Below, in pieces: positions 45,943 through 56,380 of a stretch of DNA of 64,000 nucleotides (the first letter of the stretch is position 1; each line of letters begins with the position of its first letter). The notes below the pieces were generated by a model. That model did not search any database and was not told the DNA's origin. It saw only the letters and a program-made list of their open reading frames with translations. The stretch lies in the NCBI GenBank assembly GCA_937926445.1, contig CALBAK010000026.1:62001-126000 (forward strand), written 5' to 3'. Origin of the DNA: an uncultured Alphaproteobacteria bacterium (GTDB taxonomy: Bacteria > Pseudomonadota > Alphaproteobacteria > Geminicoccales > Geminicoccaceae). Both the position numbers and the translations under genes were made by a program.

Positions 45943-47969
45943 ATGATCACGCCGGAGCAACTCGCGACCTGGTGCTCCGCGCTCGCGGCGGTCACTTTCA
46001 CGGCGATGTGGTTGCTCGCCTCTCGATCCACGGGCGGACAGCGGAACGCCGCCGCGGCCCGCCTCGAGACCGCGCTGCTCGCCACGGCGCTCGCCTCCGC
46101 CCTCGGGGCAGCGACGCGGCTGACGCCCGCCGCTGGACCGGTCGCCCGCGCCGCGACCCTACTCGAACCGTTCGCCTGGGGTCTGGCCCTCGCCGGCTGG
46201 CTCGAACGTCCCAACGCGGTCTGGGAAGGAATTTCGACGCGCGGCCGGCGTCTCCTGCTCCTGGCCGGCCTCGCCCTCCTGCTCGGGGCGAGCCTCGAGC
46301 CGTCGCAAGCGACGGCCTACGCGGCTGTGCGCGGCGGCCTCGCCGCGTGCGGTCTCGCGGCCCTGGCCGTCCTCCTGCGCCGGCTCGACGAGGACGGGTT
46401 CTGGAAGCTCAAATATTGGCTCGCGGCCGCGCTCGCCGTTCTCGTCCCGCACCTGGTCGCGGCCGGGCGAGTGCTCCTGGCGGCAACTGGCGGAGCCGGA
46501 TTGTCGGACGGTCCCGAGCTCGGCCGGGCCCTGCTGACCCTTCTGGCCGCGCCGCTCGTATTGGTCTCGCTGCGCCGACTCGACGAAACGGCGCTCCTGC
46601 CCCTGCACGGTCGAGCGGCGGCGGAAGGAGCCCTGCTCGCGGCCCTCGTGACGGTCTACGGTGTGGCCGTCGGCTGGCTCACCTACGAAATCCGCGTGGC
46701 GTCACCGGGGACGAGCGGCGATCTCGCGCTCGCGGTCGGGCTCGGTGCGGTCCTCGCCCTCGCCTTGATCCTCGCTTCCGGCAGCGTCCAAGGGCAGCTG
46801 CGCCGCCTGCTCGGTCGCGTTTTCGGGGCACGATTCGACTACGAGCGCGAGTGGCTGCGCTTCATCGAGACCGTGGGCGCGACCGAGGCCGACGACGGAC
46901 TGCCGCTTCGGGTGATCCGGGCGGTCGGCGAGGCGGTCGATTCGACCGGTGGCGCCGTCTGGCTGCGAACCGGCCGCGACCGTTACGAGCTGCAGGCGAT
47001 CCGCAACCTCGACCGACCGCCCGTTTCCCTGGTCGAGGCCCCGGGGCTCGCCGAGCTGCTCGCCCGGATCGACGGGCCGCTCGAGCTCGACCGGCTGGCC
47101 GCGGCGGCCGATTCGCCGCCTTGGCCCGACTGGTTGCCGCGCCCGCCGCGGGGTTGGCTGATCCTCCCGCTCGTCCACCGCGGGGCGCTCACCGGGCTCA
47201 TGGTGCTGGCCGAGCCGCGCGCCGCCCGACGAGTGGGTGCCGAGGAGCGCCGCCTGTTGCGGATCCTCGCCCGCGAGGCCGCCTCCTACCTGGCCGAGGA
47301 CCGTGCCACCCGGGCACTCGCCGAGGCCCGTCAGTTCACCGCCTTCAGCCGCCGCTTCGCCTTCATCACCCACGATCTGAAGAACGTCGTGGCCGAGCTC
47401 GCGCTCGCCGCGGCCAACGCCCGCCGCCACCTGCACGACCCCGAGTTCCGGGCCGATCTGGTGCGAACCCTTGACGAGGTCGTGGCGCGACTACGCGGCC
47501 TGCTCGACCGGCTACGTGGCGACGTCGCGGGCGAGCTGGACGAGGTCGACCTCGTCCGCCTCCTGGCCGCCGCCCGCGGCTCGCGGCCGGCGCGGCGCCC
47601 GCGGCTGGTCGCTGCCGAGAACTCCCTTCGCGCGCGGATCGACGGCGAACGGCTGTTGGCGGCGGTCCGCCATCTGGTCGACAACGCGTTCGAGGCCACG
47701 GGCGAGCGCGGACCCGTCGAGCTCGCGGTGCGCGGCGAGCGCGGCGTGGCGGTGATCGAGGTGCGCGACGGCGGTCCCGGCATGCCGACGACGGCCTGTG
47801 AGGAGACCGCCTTCCGGCCGTTCGTGACGACCAAGCCCGAGGGGCTGGGGCTCGGACTGGTCGCTGCCCGCGACCTGGTCGAAGGGCTGGGCGGGCGCCT
47901 CGAGGTGGAAAGCCGGCCCGGCCGCGGTACCATCGCCCGCATTCTCCTGCCGCGCTTCGAGGGGGTCAG

Positions 47970-47973
<4 letters not shown>
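45943..47973 (+). CDS. prsK: PrsK-type membrane sensor histidine kinase
   Basis: 676 residues. About eight membrane helices occupy residues 1-280, a GAF-like domain about 305-445 (GGAVWLRTGRDRYELQAIRN), and then the kinase core. The phospho-acceptor helix is FAFITHDLKNVVAELALAAA, the N box HLVDNAFEATG, and G boxes VRDGGPGMPTT and GLGLGLVAARDLVEGLGG. The layout matches the kinase paired with exosortase-linked polysaccharide loci (TIGR02916, from memory). It should control phosphorylation of PrsR, whose GTG overlaps its stop. The signal sensed is unknown. Confidence 0.85.
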
Positions 47974-49315
<1,342 letters not shown>

Positions 49316-49319
<4 letters not shown>

Positions 49320-50374
49320 CGGGGCTCCCGCGGCCGAGCGGGCCCGCCCGACCGCCCGCCGGCCGGCCCTTCCAGGAGCTCGAGCAGCGCCTCGGCCGTG
49401 GTGGGCTCGCCGCCGAGCTCGCCGAGTACGAGCTCGAGCACGCCCTCGAGCCGTTCGACCAGCGCCGCGCAGGCGGCGGCGTCGGCGGCGTAGGGGGTGT
49501 TGCCCGGGGCGAGAGAGGGGCTGTGCAGCGAGAGGCACAGGACCCGGTGGCCGCGGGCCACGAGTGCCCGCACGAGCCGCCTCTGCTCGTCGAGGGTGAA
49601 CCCCTCGGGTGTGAGCGTCACCCGTTCGAGGAGCCGGGTTCGGGCGAAGACCCCGGCGAGCCGCAGCCGGGCGAGGGCCCTCTGGTCGAGGATCCGCGCC
49701 ACCTCGGGAAACGGGCCCAGAAGGCCGACATGGCCGCAACTCATGGGCAGTTCGAGCAACCGGCGGCCGGGACCGAAGCGGAAGGGCCGATCGGGCATGG
49801 CGCGATAGTCGGGCCCGCCGTCGGCGCGCAGATCGCGCTTCGGATAGCCGGACAGATCGGCGCGATAGCCGAGCCGCTCGAGCGTCGCCGCACTGGCCGG
49901 CCCGAGCCCGTAACGACCCGCCTTGTAGACTCTTGGTGCGATGCCGAAGGCCTCGCCGATCCGATCGCTCAGGACGGCGAGCTTGGCAGCCTCGAGCTCG
50001 GGGGGGAGATTGCCGGCATAGGAGGTCGCAGGGGTCAGCGGCTCCTCGAAGGGTGGGGTCACCCAGGCATGCAGATGCGCGCCGATCGCGATCGTCCGGC
50101 TCGCCCCGAGCTCCCCCAGGATCGCCCGCCCCTCGGCCCCCGACACCACCGGAAAGGTCGCGACACAGGTCGGCACGATCCGCCACCGCTCGAGCCGGCG
50201 GACCAGACGCGGCAGCTCCCGCAGCGCCCGGACGTCGTGCCGGTCGCGGGAGAAGGGTGCGCTCCAGTCGAACGACTCCTCCGTGTCGATCACGAAATGG
50301 AGCCGAAGCGGGCTCCCCGGCGGCCAGACCACGGGCTCGACCCGGCCGAAGATCGCCTCGGTGGACCAGTTCAC
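49316..50374 (-). CDS. Polysaccharide deacetylase-like protein
   Basis: 352 residues. RLHFVIDTEESFDWSAPFSR resembles motif 1 of NodB-type deacetylases found with exopolysaccharide genes, and AIGAHLHAWVTPPFEE supplies the metal histidines. VYKAGRYGLGPASAATLERL and a late LCLSLHSPSLAPGNTPY are further conserved spots. Distinct from the DUF3473 deacetylase at 37422. No signal peptide. GTG 50374 overlaps the glycosyltransferase stop (GTGA). Likely trims or modifies the polymer; substrate unknown. Confidence 0.72.
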
Positions 50375-51519
50375 GGGCCGTCCGCCGGCACGGGCGGCGG
50401 CCAGCCTCCCTCGAGCAGGACCCGCCAGGCCTCGACCATTCGGGCCTCCTCGTAGACGGCGCGCACCCGTGCCCGGTTCGCGGCCCCGAGCCGTCGGCGC
50501 AGCGCCGGCTCGCCCGCGAGCCGGGCGAGGGCCGCGACGAGCCCGGCCTCGTCGGCGGGGGGTAGCACGAAGGGCCGATTTTCGGCCGCTACCATCGCCG
50601 GCACGTCGCCGACCGCGGTCGCTACCACCGGGAGACCCGCGGCCATGGCCTCGAGCAGGGCGAGCGGCATCTGCTCGGTGTCGGAGGCGAGCAGGAACAG
50701 ATCGGCCGAAGCCAGGAGCTCGGGAACGTCGCTCCGCGCGCCGAGCAACACCGCCCGCCCGTCGAGCGGGGCCGCGAGTGCCACGAGCGCGGGCCGCTCG
50801 GGCCCCTCGCCCACGAGGACGAGGCGGACCCGGGCCGTCTCCGGTAGCGCCGCGACGAGGCGCAGGAGCCGCCTCGGGTTCTTCTCCGGCCGCAACCCGC
50901 CGACCGCGATCGCCACCACCTCCTCGGCGTTACGGCGCAGACCCGCCCCGAGCGGCCGTGCGTTCGCGTAGCGGTCGACCGCGATGCCGTTCGGCACCCG
51001 GGCGAGCCGCGCCGCCGGCACCTTCCAACACGTCCGTGCGATCCGCTCGAGCGTGTGGGAGACGACGACGAGCCGGGCCGGACCGCCGAGCGCGAGCCGG
51101 CGCGTCCAGACCCGTCGGGCGAGTTGGCGCCCGTCGCTCTCCTCGGGTCCGAAACCCTCCTCGACGTGCAGCTGCGAGCAGAGCGGCACGAGCCGGTTGG
51201 CGAGCAGCCAGTCGATCGCACCCCAATTGACGGTGACGAGGAGGTCCGGCCGTTCGGCCGCGAGCACGCGGCGCAGCCGCAGAAGATCGGCCGGGGTCGG
51301 CGGGCCCCGGCGGCCGCGCGGCACCTCGAGCAGGCGGACCCGGGCCGGATCGCAGCGGGCGAAGGCGTCGCTCACACCGTCGACCGCCACGACCGTGTGC
51401 CGGAACCGCTCGCCCAGGCGTTCGGCCAGCCGGGCGAAACGGAGCTGCGGCCCGCCCGCAGCGAAGGTGGCGAAGACGTGCAGGATCCGGCGGGCGGGCT
51501 CAGGCGGGCTCGTCGGCAT
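50371..51519 (-). CDS. Glycosyltransferase, GT4 family
   Basis: 382 residues. The N terminus RRILHVFATFAAGGPQLRFA and LLVTVNWGAIDWLLANR belong to the acceptor half. The donor half has RVPNGIAVDRYANARPLGAG, VGGLRPEKNPRRLLRLVAAL and SDTEQMPLALLEAMAAGLPV with both E-x7-E glutamates. ATG 51519 lies 20 bp inside the end of the dehydrogenase-epimerase gene. Part of a three-gene minus-strand run at the end of the polysaccharide locus. Confidence 0.87.
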   Translation of the reverse strand: MPTSPPEPARRILHVFATFAAGGPQLRFARLAERLGERFRHTVVAVDGVSDAFARCDPARVRLLEVPRGRRGPPTPADLLRLRRVLAAERPDLLVTVNWGAIDWLLANRLVPLCSQLHVEEGFGPEESDGRQLARRVWTRRLALGGPARLVVVSHTLERIARTCWKVPAARLARVPNGIAVDRYANARPLGAGLRRNAEEVVAIAVGGLRPEKNPRRLLRLVAALPETARVRLVLVGEGPERPALVALAAPLDGRAVLLGARSDVPELLASADLFLLASDTEQMPLALLEAMAAGLPVVATAVGDVPAMVAAENRPFVLPPADEAGLVAALARLAGEPALRRRLGAANRARVRAVYEEARMVEAWRVLLEGGWPPPVPADGP

Positions 51520-53614
51520 GGACGATGATCGCCCGGGCGCGGAAGACCGCCGGATCGGCGACCGGCCGCCAGCCCAGATCGCGCTCGACGTCGCTCGTGT
51601 CGAAGCGGGCCACGAGACCGCGCGAGCGCAGGTCGCGCAGCGAGGGCGGCGGCACGCTGCGGCCGCCCATCCGCTTGATCGTCCATTTGCCGAGCTCAAG
51701 GAGCTGCTGGCGCCACACCGGCTGCGGATGGAAGGTGAAGGGCCGGCCCGTCGCGCGGGCGAGCTCGGCGAGGTATTGGCGGGCACTCCAGCGCACTCCG
51801 CCCACGAGATTGTAGGCCCGACCGGCGATGCCGGGCACCTCGAGTGCGCGCGAGATCGCCTCGGCGACGTCCTCCACGAGGACGAAGGGGAGCGAGTTGC
51901 GACCGTCGTTCCACCCGAGGCAATGCTGTGGCCGGTTGAAGGTACCGAGCCCGGAATGGAGCGGGCCGGCGCCGGCACCGACGACGAGCCCGGGCCGCAG
52001 GATCACGAGCTCGGGCCCGCCGCCGGCGGCGAGCTCGGCGAGCCGGAGTTCGGCCAGGGCCTTGGCCCTGGCATAAGGGGCTCGACCGGGATGCCGGTCG
52101 ACCGGCGTGGCGCCCGTCACCACCGCGCGCGGATCACCCAGCCAGAGCGCGGCGATCGAGCTCAGCTGGACGAACCGCTGGACACCGGCCGAGGCCGCCG
52201 CCCGGAAGAGCGCACAGGCACCGTCGACGATCGCCCGCTCGATCGCCGCCGGCTCTTCCGCCCCGCCGGCATGGGCGAGATTCACGACGGATCGCGCGCC
52301 CGCGAGCGCGCGATCCAACGCCGCCGCGTCGCGCACGTCGCCCGAATGGAGGAGGACGCGCGGATCGTCGAGCGGCGGCAAGGGGTCGTCGAGGGTGCGG
52401 GCCAGCACGGCCACCGGCCGGTCGTGGGCGAGAAGTGCTGCGACCGTTGCGCGGCCGATGAAGCCGCTGCCACCGACGAGCAGGATCTCGGCCCGGACCG
52501 GTGCGGGGCGGACCGGGCGGGGCGGCCGCGGCGGGTCGGGTGCCACGGCCGCGATCGCTTCGCACAGCTCCACGAGGCGCCGCCCGCGCGCGGCTTCGAG
52601 CGGGCCCACCTCGCGCCGGTCGAGGCCGGTGTGGAAGGCGGCCACCGCCCCGAGCACGGTCGCGAAGAAGCCGTCGGCCCTGGGCCCGAGGCCGAGCTGG
52701 TGGAGCGCGGCCCGGAGCAGGTCGCCACCGCTCTCGCGAAGGAGCCCGAAGGCGAGGCCGCCGGCCCGGGTCCAGCGGTCGAGCGCCTCGTGCCGGTGCC
52801 CCGGCAGCTCGAGCGCGAGCCGGCCGTCCACCACGTCGAGGCGCGCGAGCCCGTCACTGCAGGCGCACAGGATCTGCCAGACCGGTGTCGGCGCACCGAG
52901 CGTGAGCTCGAGCTGGGCGGTTCCGAGCGGCCCTTCGAGCGCGAGCCGCCATCGGGTCCGGATCGCGCGGCCCGGCGCCGTCCGTCGCGGTGGGCCGGGC
53001 CGGGCATCCTCGAGCCGCAAGGGGCCCACGAGCGCGTCGAGCAGCGAGAGCGGATGCACAGCCTGCTCGAGCAAGAGGTTGAGGGAGGAGCGGAACATCC
53101 AGTGGTCGAGGCGCCCGGCTTCGAGCTGGCGCAGCGGCAGGGCGAAGATCGAGGTGACGTGCCGCAACCGGCCGAGCCGGCCGCTCGAAAGGGCCGCCCG
53201 CAGGCGCAAGAAGGCCGGGTGGAAGAGATAGTTGTGATGGCAGCCGAGGATCGAACCCGTGCGCGCCGCCTCGGCCTCGAGTGCCCGTGCCTCCCCGCCG
53301 CTCGCCGCGAGCGGTTTCTCGACCAGGAGGTCGATCCCGGCGGCGAGCAGCGGGGCCGCTACCGCGGCGTGCAGGGGAGGGGGTACGAGGACGTGCGCCG
53401 CCTCGCAGATCCGGGCCGCGGCGAGCTCGCCCGCTGCGCTCAGGACCGCCGGGACCGCGAAGCGGAGGGCGAGCCGCTCCGCCCGCTCCCGCACGGGATC
53501 GACGATCGCGGCGATCCGCAACCCCGGCAGGCCTGCGATGGCTTCGGCGTGGGCCGCCGCGACGTGGCCCGCGCCGACGAGCGCTATCCGCCGCGGAGAT
53601 CCCGAGCGCCCCAT
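51500..53614 (-). CDS. Fused Gfo/Idh/MocA dehydrogenase and NAD-dependent epimerase
   Basis: 704 residues with two complete NAD(P)-enzyme modules. Residues about 8-340 are a Gfo/Idh/MocA protein (IALVGAGHVAAAHAEAIAGL; catalytic Lys loop LLVEKPLAA). Residues about 375-700 are an extended short-chain dehydrogenase (EILLVGGSGFIGRATVAALL; Ser in FVQLSSIAALW; YARAKALAELRL). Both loops are intact. Such a pair could oxidise a sugar nucleotide and then epimerise or dehydrate it, for example a UDP-hexuronic acid; this is inferred. ATG 53614 has GGAAGACG before it. Divergent from regB. Confidence 0.83.
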   Translation of the reverse strand: MGRSGSPRRIALVGAGHVAAAHAEAIAGLPGLRIAAIVDPVRERAERLALRFAVPAVLSAAGELAAARICEAAHVLVPPPLHAAVAAPLLAAGIDLLVEKPLAASGGEARALEAEAARTGSILGCHHNYLFHPAFLRLRAALSSGRLGRLRHVTSIFALPLRQLEAGRLDHWMFRSSLNLLLEQAVHPLSLLDALVGPLRLEDARPGPPRRTAPGRAIRTRWRLALEGPLGTAQLELTLGAPTPVWQILCACSDGLARLDVVDGRLALELPGHRHEALDRWTRAGGLAFGLLRESGGDLLRAALHQLGLGPRADGFFATVLGAVAAFHTGLDRREVGPLEAARGRRLVELCEAIAAVAPDPPRPPRPVRPAPVRAEILLVGGSGFIGRATVAALLAHDRPVAVLARTLDDPLPPLDDPRVLLHSGDVRDAAALDRALAGARSVVNLAHAGGAEEPAAIERAIVDGACALFRAAASAGVQRFVQLSSIAALWLGDPRAVVTGATPVDRHPGRAPYARAKALAELRLAELAAGGGPELVILRPGLVVGAGAGPLHSGLGTFNRPQHCLGWNDGRNSLPFVLVEDVAEAISRALEVPGIAGRAYNLVGGVRWSARQYLAELARATGRPFTFHPQPVWRQQLLELGKWTIKRMGGRSVPPPSLRDLRSRGLVARFDTSDVERDLGWRPVADPAVFRARAIIVHADEPA

Positions 53615-53674
53615 CGTCTTCCGCACGTCCACCCCATCGGTGAGCTGCCCACGACCCTTTCCGGACCGCGCTTC

Positions 53675-53680
53675 TTGACA
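53675..53680 (+). promoter_or_regulatory. Possible -35 element before the RegB-like kinase
   Basis: A perfect TTGACA stands in the 194 bp divergent gap between the dehydrogenase-epimerase and kinase genes. No clear -10 is found 16-18 bp downstream, so it is only a candidate. Confidence 0.25.
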
Positions 53681-53808
53681 CGGCGGGCCTGGTCGGTCGA
53701 CGGCGAAAGAAGGCCCGGCGCACTCCGATGGCGGGGCGGCACGGTTCGGGATGGTTCGAGGCTCGCGACCGTCGCGGAGCGGGCACGGCGCGCGGGCGGG
53801 AGGTCGGG

Positions 53809-55188
53809 ATGGCGCGGAGCGGGGAGGCACGCGGGGTGGCCGTCGGCGGAGCGCGGCGCGGCGAGCCGCCGAGCGGGTCGGGCCGGGCCCCGACCGGTTT
53901 CGCGCGGCTGCTCGGGCGGATGACCGGGCCCGGCGGAATTCGGCTCCACACGATCGCCACGATGCGCTGGATCGCGGTGATCGGCCAGCTGTTCACCGTC
54001 CTCTTCGTCCACTTCTCGCTCGGCATCGAACTGCCGCTCGCGCCCATCCTGCCGGCGATCCTGCTCTCGGGGCTGCTCAACCTCGCCCTCGTCGTCTCGT
54101 TCCGAGCCGCCGCCCGGCTCGGCGAATGGCCGGCGACCGCGCTGTTCGCCTACGACGTGGTTCAGCTCTGCTACCTGCTCCTGCTCACGGGTGGGCTGCA
54201 CAATCCCTTCGCCGTGCTGCTCTTGTTGCCGGTCGCCATGGCCGCCGCCACGCTCGGCGTGGTCCCGACCGTCTCGATCACGCTCCTCGCCGTGGCCGGC
54301 GCCGCTCTGCTCGCGATCCTGCCCCAGGGTCTACCGTTCCGCGGCGGTCCGCTCGTGCTGCCCGGGCTCTACCTCCTGGCGGCCTGGACCGGCCTCGGGC
54401 TCGCCGCGATCCTCGTCGCGATGTTCACCTGGAGCATCGCCGAAGAGGCCCGTCGGCACGCCGCCGCACTCGCCGCGACCCAGCTCGCCCTCGCCCGCGA
54501 GCAGAAGCTCTCCGCGCTCGGCGGCCAGGCGGCGGCGGCCGCGCACCTTCTGGGCAGTCCGCTCGGGACGATCGCGGTGATCGCCAAAGAGCTCGTCCGC
54601 GGGCTGCCGGCCGACAGCCCGTTCGCCGAGGAGGCGCGCGAACTCCACGCCCAGGCCCAGCGCTGCCGCGAGATCCTCCAGACGCTGGGCCGTCGGCCAC
54701 AGGACGCGACCGACACGCGCTTCGCGCGGGCGCCGATCGGCGCGTTGTTGCAGACGATCGCGGAAGAATTCGCTCGCCCCGGGGTGACGCTCGAGGTGCG
54801 GGTCGAGCCCGAAGAGGGGGGTGTCGAGCCCGAGCTCGTCCTGCCCCCGGCACTCCGCCACGCGCTCGCGAACTTCATCGACAACGCCTGGCGGCACGCC
54901 GAGAGCCGCGTCGAAATCCGGGTCCGCCCGGGACCACAGCATCTGACCCTCGAGATCCTGGACGACGGGCCCGGCTTTCCGCCCGAGCTTCTCGAATGGG
55001 TCGGCGAGCCCTATCTGACGACTCGTCGCAGCGAGGGCGGGCTGGGCCTCGGCATCTTCATCGCCAACACCTTGCTTGCCCGTAGCGGCGCCGTGGTCCA
55101 TTTTGACAATAGAGCGAAGGGAGCGCGCGTGACCGTGGTCTGGCCGCTGGCCGAACTCGAACGCGCGCAGGAGGAACGGGAAGGATGA
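53809..55188 (+). CDS. regB: RegB/ActS/PrrB-family redox sensor histidine kinase
   Basis: 459 residues, the usual RegB length from ATG 53809 (GGGAGG upstream). Six membrane helices come first. The quinone motif reads GGLHNPFAVLLLLPVA (about 127), close to the GGLNNPF of RegB. The H box is SALGGQAAAAAHLLGSPLGT with His246, and a cysteine (C286, in QRCREIL) lies 40 residues further on, the same distance as His225-Cys265 in Rhodobacter capsulatus RegB. ATP-binding boxes are complete (LANFIDNAWRHAE, DDGPGFPPELL, GGLGLGIFIAN). The acidic residue normally right after the His (HELGTPL) is Leu here. The stop overlaps the first regulator gene by 4 bp. Confidence 0.88.
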   Translation: MARSGEARGVAVGGARRGEPPSGSGRAPTGFARLLGRMTGPGGIRLHTIATMRWIAVIGQLFTVLFVHFSLGIELPLAPILPAILLSGLLNLALVVSFRAAARLGEWPATALFAYDVVQLCYLLLLTGGLHNPFAVLLLLPVAMAAATLGVVPTVSITLLAVAGAALLAILPQGLPFRGGPLVLPGLYLLAAWTGLGLAAILVAMFTWSIAEEARRHAAALAATQLALAREQKLSALGGQAAAAAHLLGSPLGTIAVIAKELVRGLPADSPFAEEARELHAQAQRCREILQTLGRRPQDATDTRFARAPIGALLQTIAEEFARPGVTLEVRVEPEEGGVEPELVLPPALRHALANFIDNAWRHAESRVEIRVRPGPQHLTLEILDDGPGFPPELLEWVGEPYLTTRRSEGGLGLGIFIANTLLARSGAVVHFDNRAKGARVTVVWPLAELERAQEEREG

Positions 55189-55772
55189 GCCTCGAGCCGG
55201 TGGAGGGATCCGGCGGCGGGACGGCCGAGCGGCCCGGCCCGGCCGAGGGACCGGTTCTCATGCTGGTCGACGACGACGCGCCCTTGCGGCGCAGTCTGCA
55301 ACGGGCGATGGAGCGCCGCGGCTTCCGGGTGTTCCCGGCCGAGAGCCTCAAGGCCGGTATCAGTCTCGCCCACACGATCCGTCCCGACTACGCGGTGATC
55401 GATCTGCGCCTCGAGGACGGCAGCGGGATCGATCTCGTCAAGAAACTGCGCGAGCTGCACCCGCAGGCGCGGGTGGTGATCCTCACGGGCTACGGCAACA
55501 TCGCGACGGCGGTGGCGGCGGTGAAGGCGGGGGCGATCGACTATCTCGCCAAGCCCGTCGATGCGGACGACGTGATCGATGCGCTCCTCGCGACCGGCAC
55601 GGGCCTGCCGCCGCCGCCCGCCAACCCGATGTCGGCGGATCGGGTGCGCTGGGAGCACATCCAGCGGGTGTTCGAGCAGTGCAACCGCAACGTCTCGGAG
55701 ACCGCCCGCCGGCTCAACATGCACCGCCGGACCCTGCAACGGATCCTCAACAAACGCGCGCCCAGGGAGTGA
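55185..55772 (+). CDS. regA: RegA/ActR/PrrA-family response regulator, copy 1
   Basis: 195 residues. The receiver has LMLVDDDAPLRRSL, Asp in YAVIDLRLEDGSG, Thr in VVILTGYGNIATAVAAVKAG and Lys in YLAKPVDADDVI. A Pro-rich linker (GLPPPPANP) precedes the Fis-type HTH NVSETARRLNMHRRTLQRIL. This is the canonical RegA sequence pattern. Coupled to the RegB-like kinase (GTGA-type overlap), so it is the likely cognate partner controlling redox-dependent genes. Confidence 0.93.
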   Translation: MSLEPVEGSGGGTAERPGPAEGPVLMLVDDDAPLRRSLQRAMERRGFRVFPAESLKAGISLAHTIRPDYAVIDLRLEDGSGIDLVKKLRELHPQARVVILTGYGNIATAVAAVKAGAIDYLAKPVDADDVIDALLATGTGLPPPPANPMSADRVRWEHIQRVFEQCNRNVSETARRLNMHRRTLQRILNKRAPRE

Positions 55773-55819
55773 GCCACGGGCGGCCGGAGGCCGCCGAGTG
55801 TCGAGGGAGGCCGACCGGG

Positions 55820-56380
55820 ATGGCGAGCGAACGAGAGGCGGTTACCGGGCAGGGGAGCCCGGTGCGGGTGCTCTTGGTCGACGACGATGCACCCTTGCGG
55901 CGCAATCTCGTACGTGCCCTCGAGCGCGAGGGCTTCAGCGTGGCGACCGCGGCGAGCCTCAAGGAGGCCTACGACGTGGCGGCCGAGGTGGTGCCGGACT
56001 GCGCGGTACTCGACCTCAATCTCGAGGACGGCCACGGTCTCGAACTCCTGGATACGCTCAAAGAGCTGCGACCGGGCTGTCGGATCGTGGTACTGACGGG
56101 CTATGACAGCATCGCCTCCTCGGTCGTGGCGCTGAAGTCGGGAGTGGCGCACTATCTCGCCAAGCCGATCGCACCCGAGGCCGTGGTCGCGGCGCTGCGG
56201 GGCGAGCTCGAGGAACCCACGACACCGGCCGACCAGCCGATGTCGGCGGATCGGGTGCGCTGGGAGCACATCCAGCGGGTCTTCGAGCAGTGTAACCGAA
56301 ACGTCTCGGAGACCGCCCGCCGGCTCGGCATGCACCGCCGCACGCTGCAGCGCATCCTGGCCAAGCGCGCGCCCCGCTGA
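55820..56380 (+). CDS. RegA-family response regulator, copy 2
   Basis: 186 residues; paralog of the preceding gene, 47 bp downstream, with GAGGGAGG before ATG 55820. Phospho-relay residues are present (LLVDDDAPLRRNL, CAVLDLNLEDG, VVLTGYDSIASSV, YLAKPIAPE), but the receiver differs widely from copy 1. From MSADRVRWEHIQRVFEQCNR to the end, protein and DNA are nearly the same as copy 1. It could bind the same promoters while answering another kinase, or share RegB. Confidence 0.9.
   Translation: MASEREAVTGQGSPVRVLLVDDDAPLRRNLVRALEREGFSVATAASLKEAYDVAAEVVPDCAVLDLNLEDGHGLELLDTLKELRPGCRIVVLTGYDSIASSVVALKSGVAHYLAKPIAPEAVVAALRGELEEPTTPADQPMSADRVRWEHIQRVFEQCNRNVSETARRLGMHRRTLQRILAKRAPR

Noticed and set aside
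50984-53923. Plus-strand frame of 979 codons
   Set aside because: Antisense to the glycosyltransferase and the dehydrogenase-epimerase fusion, both of which have clear motifs.
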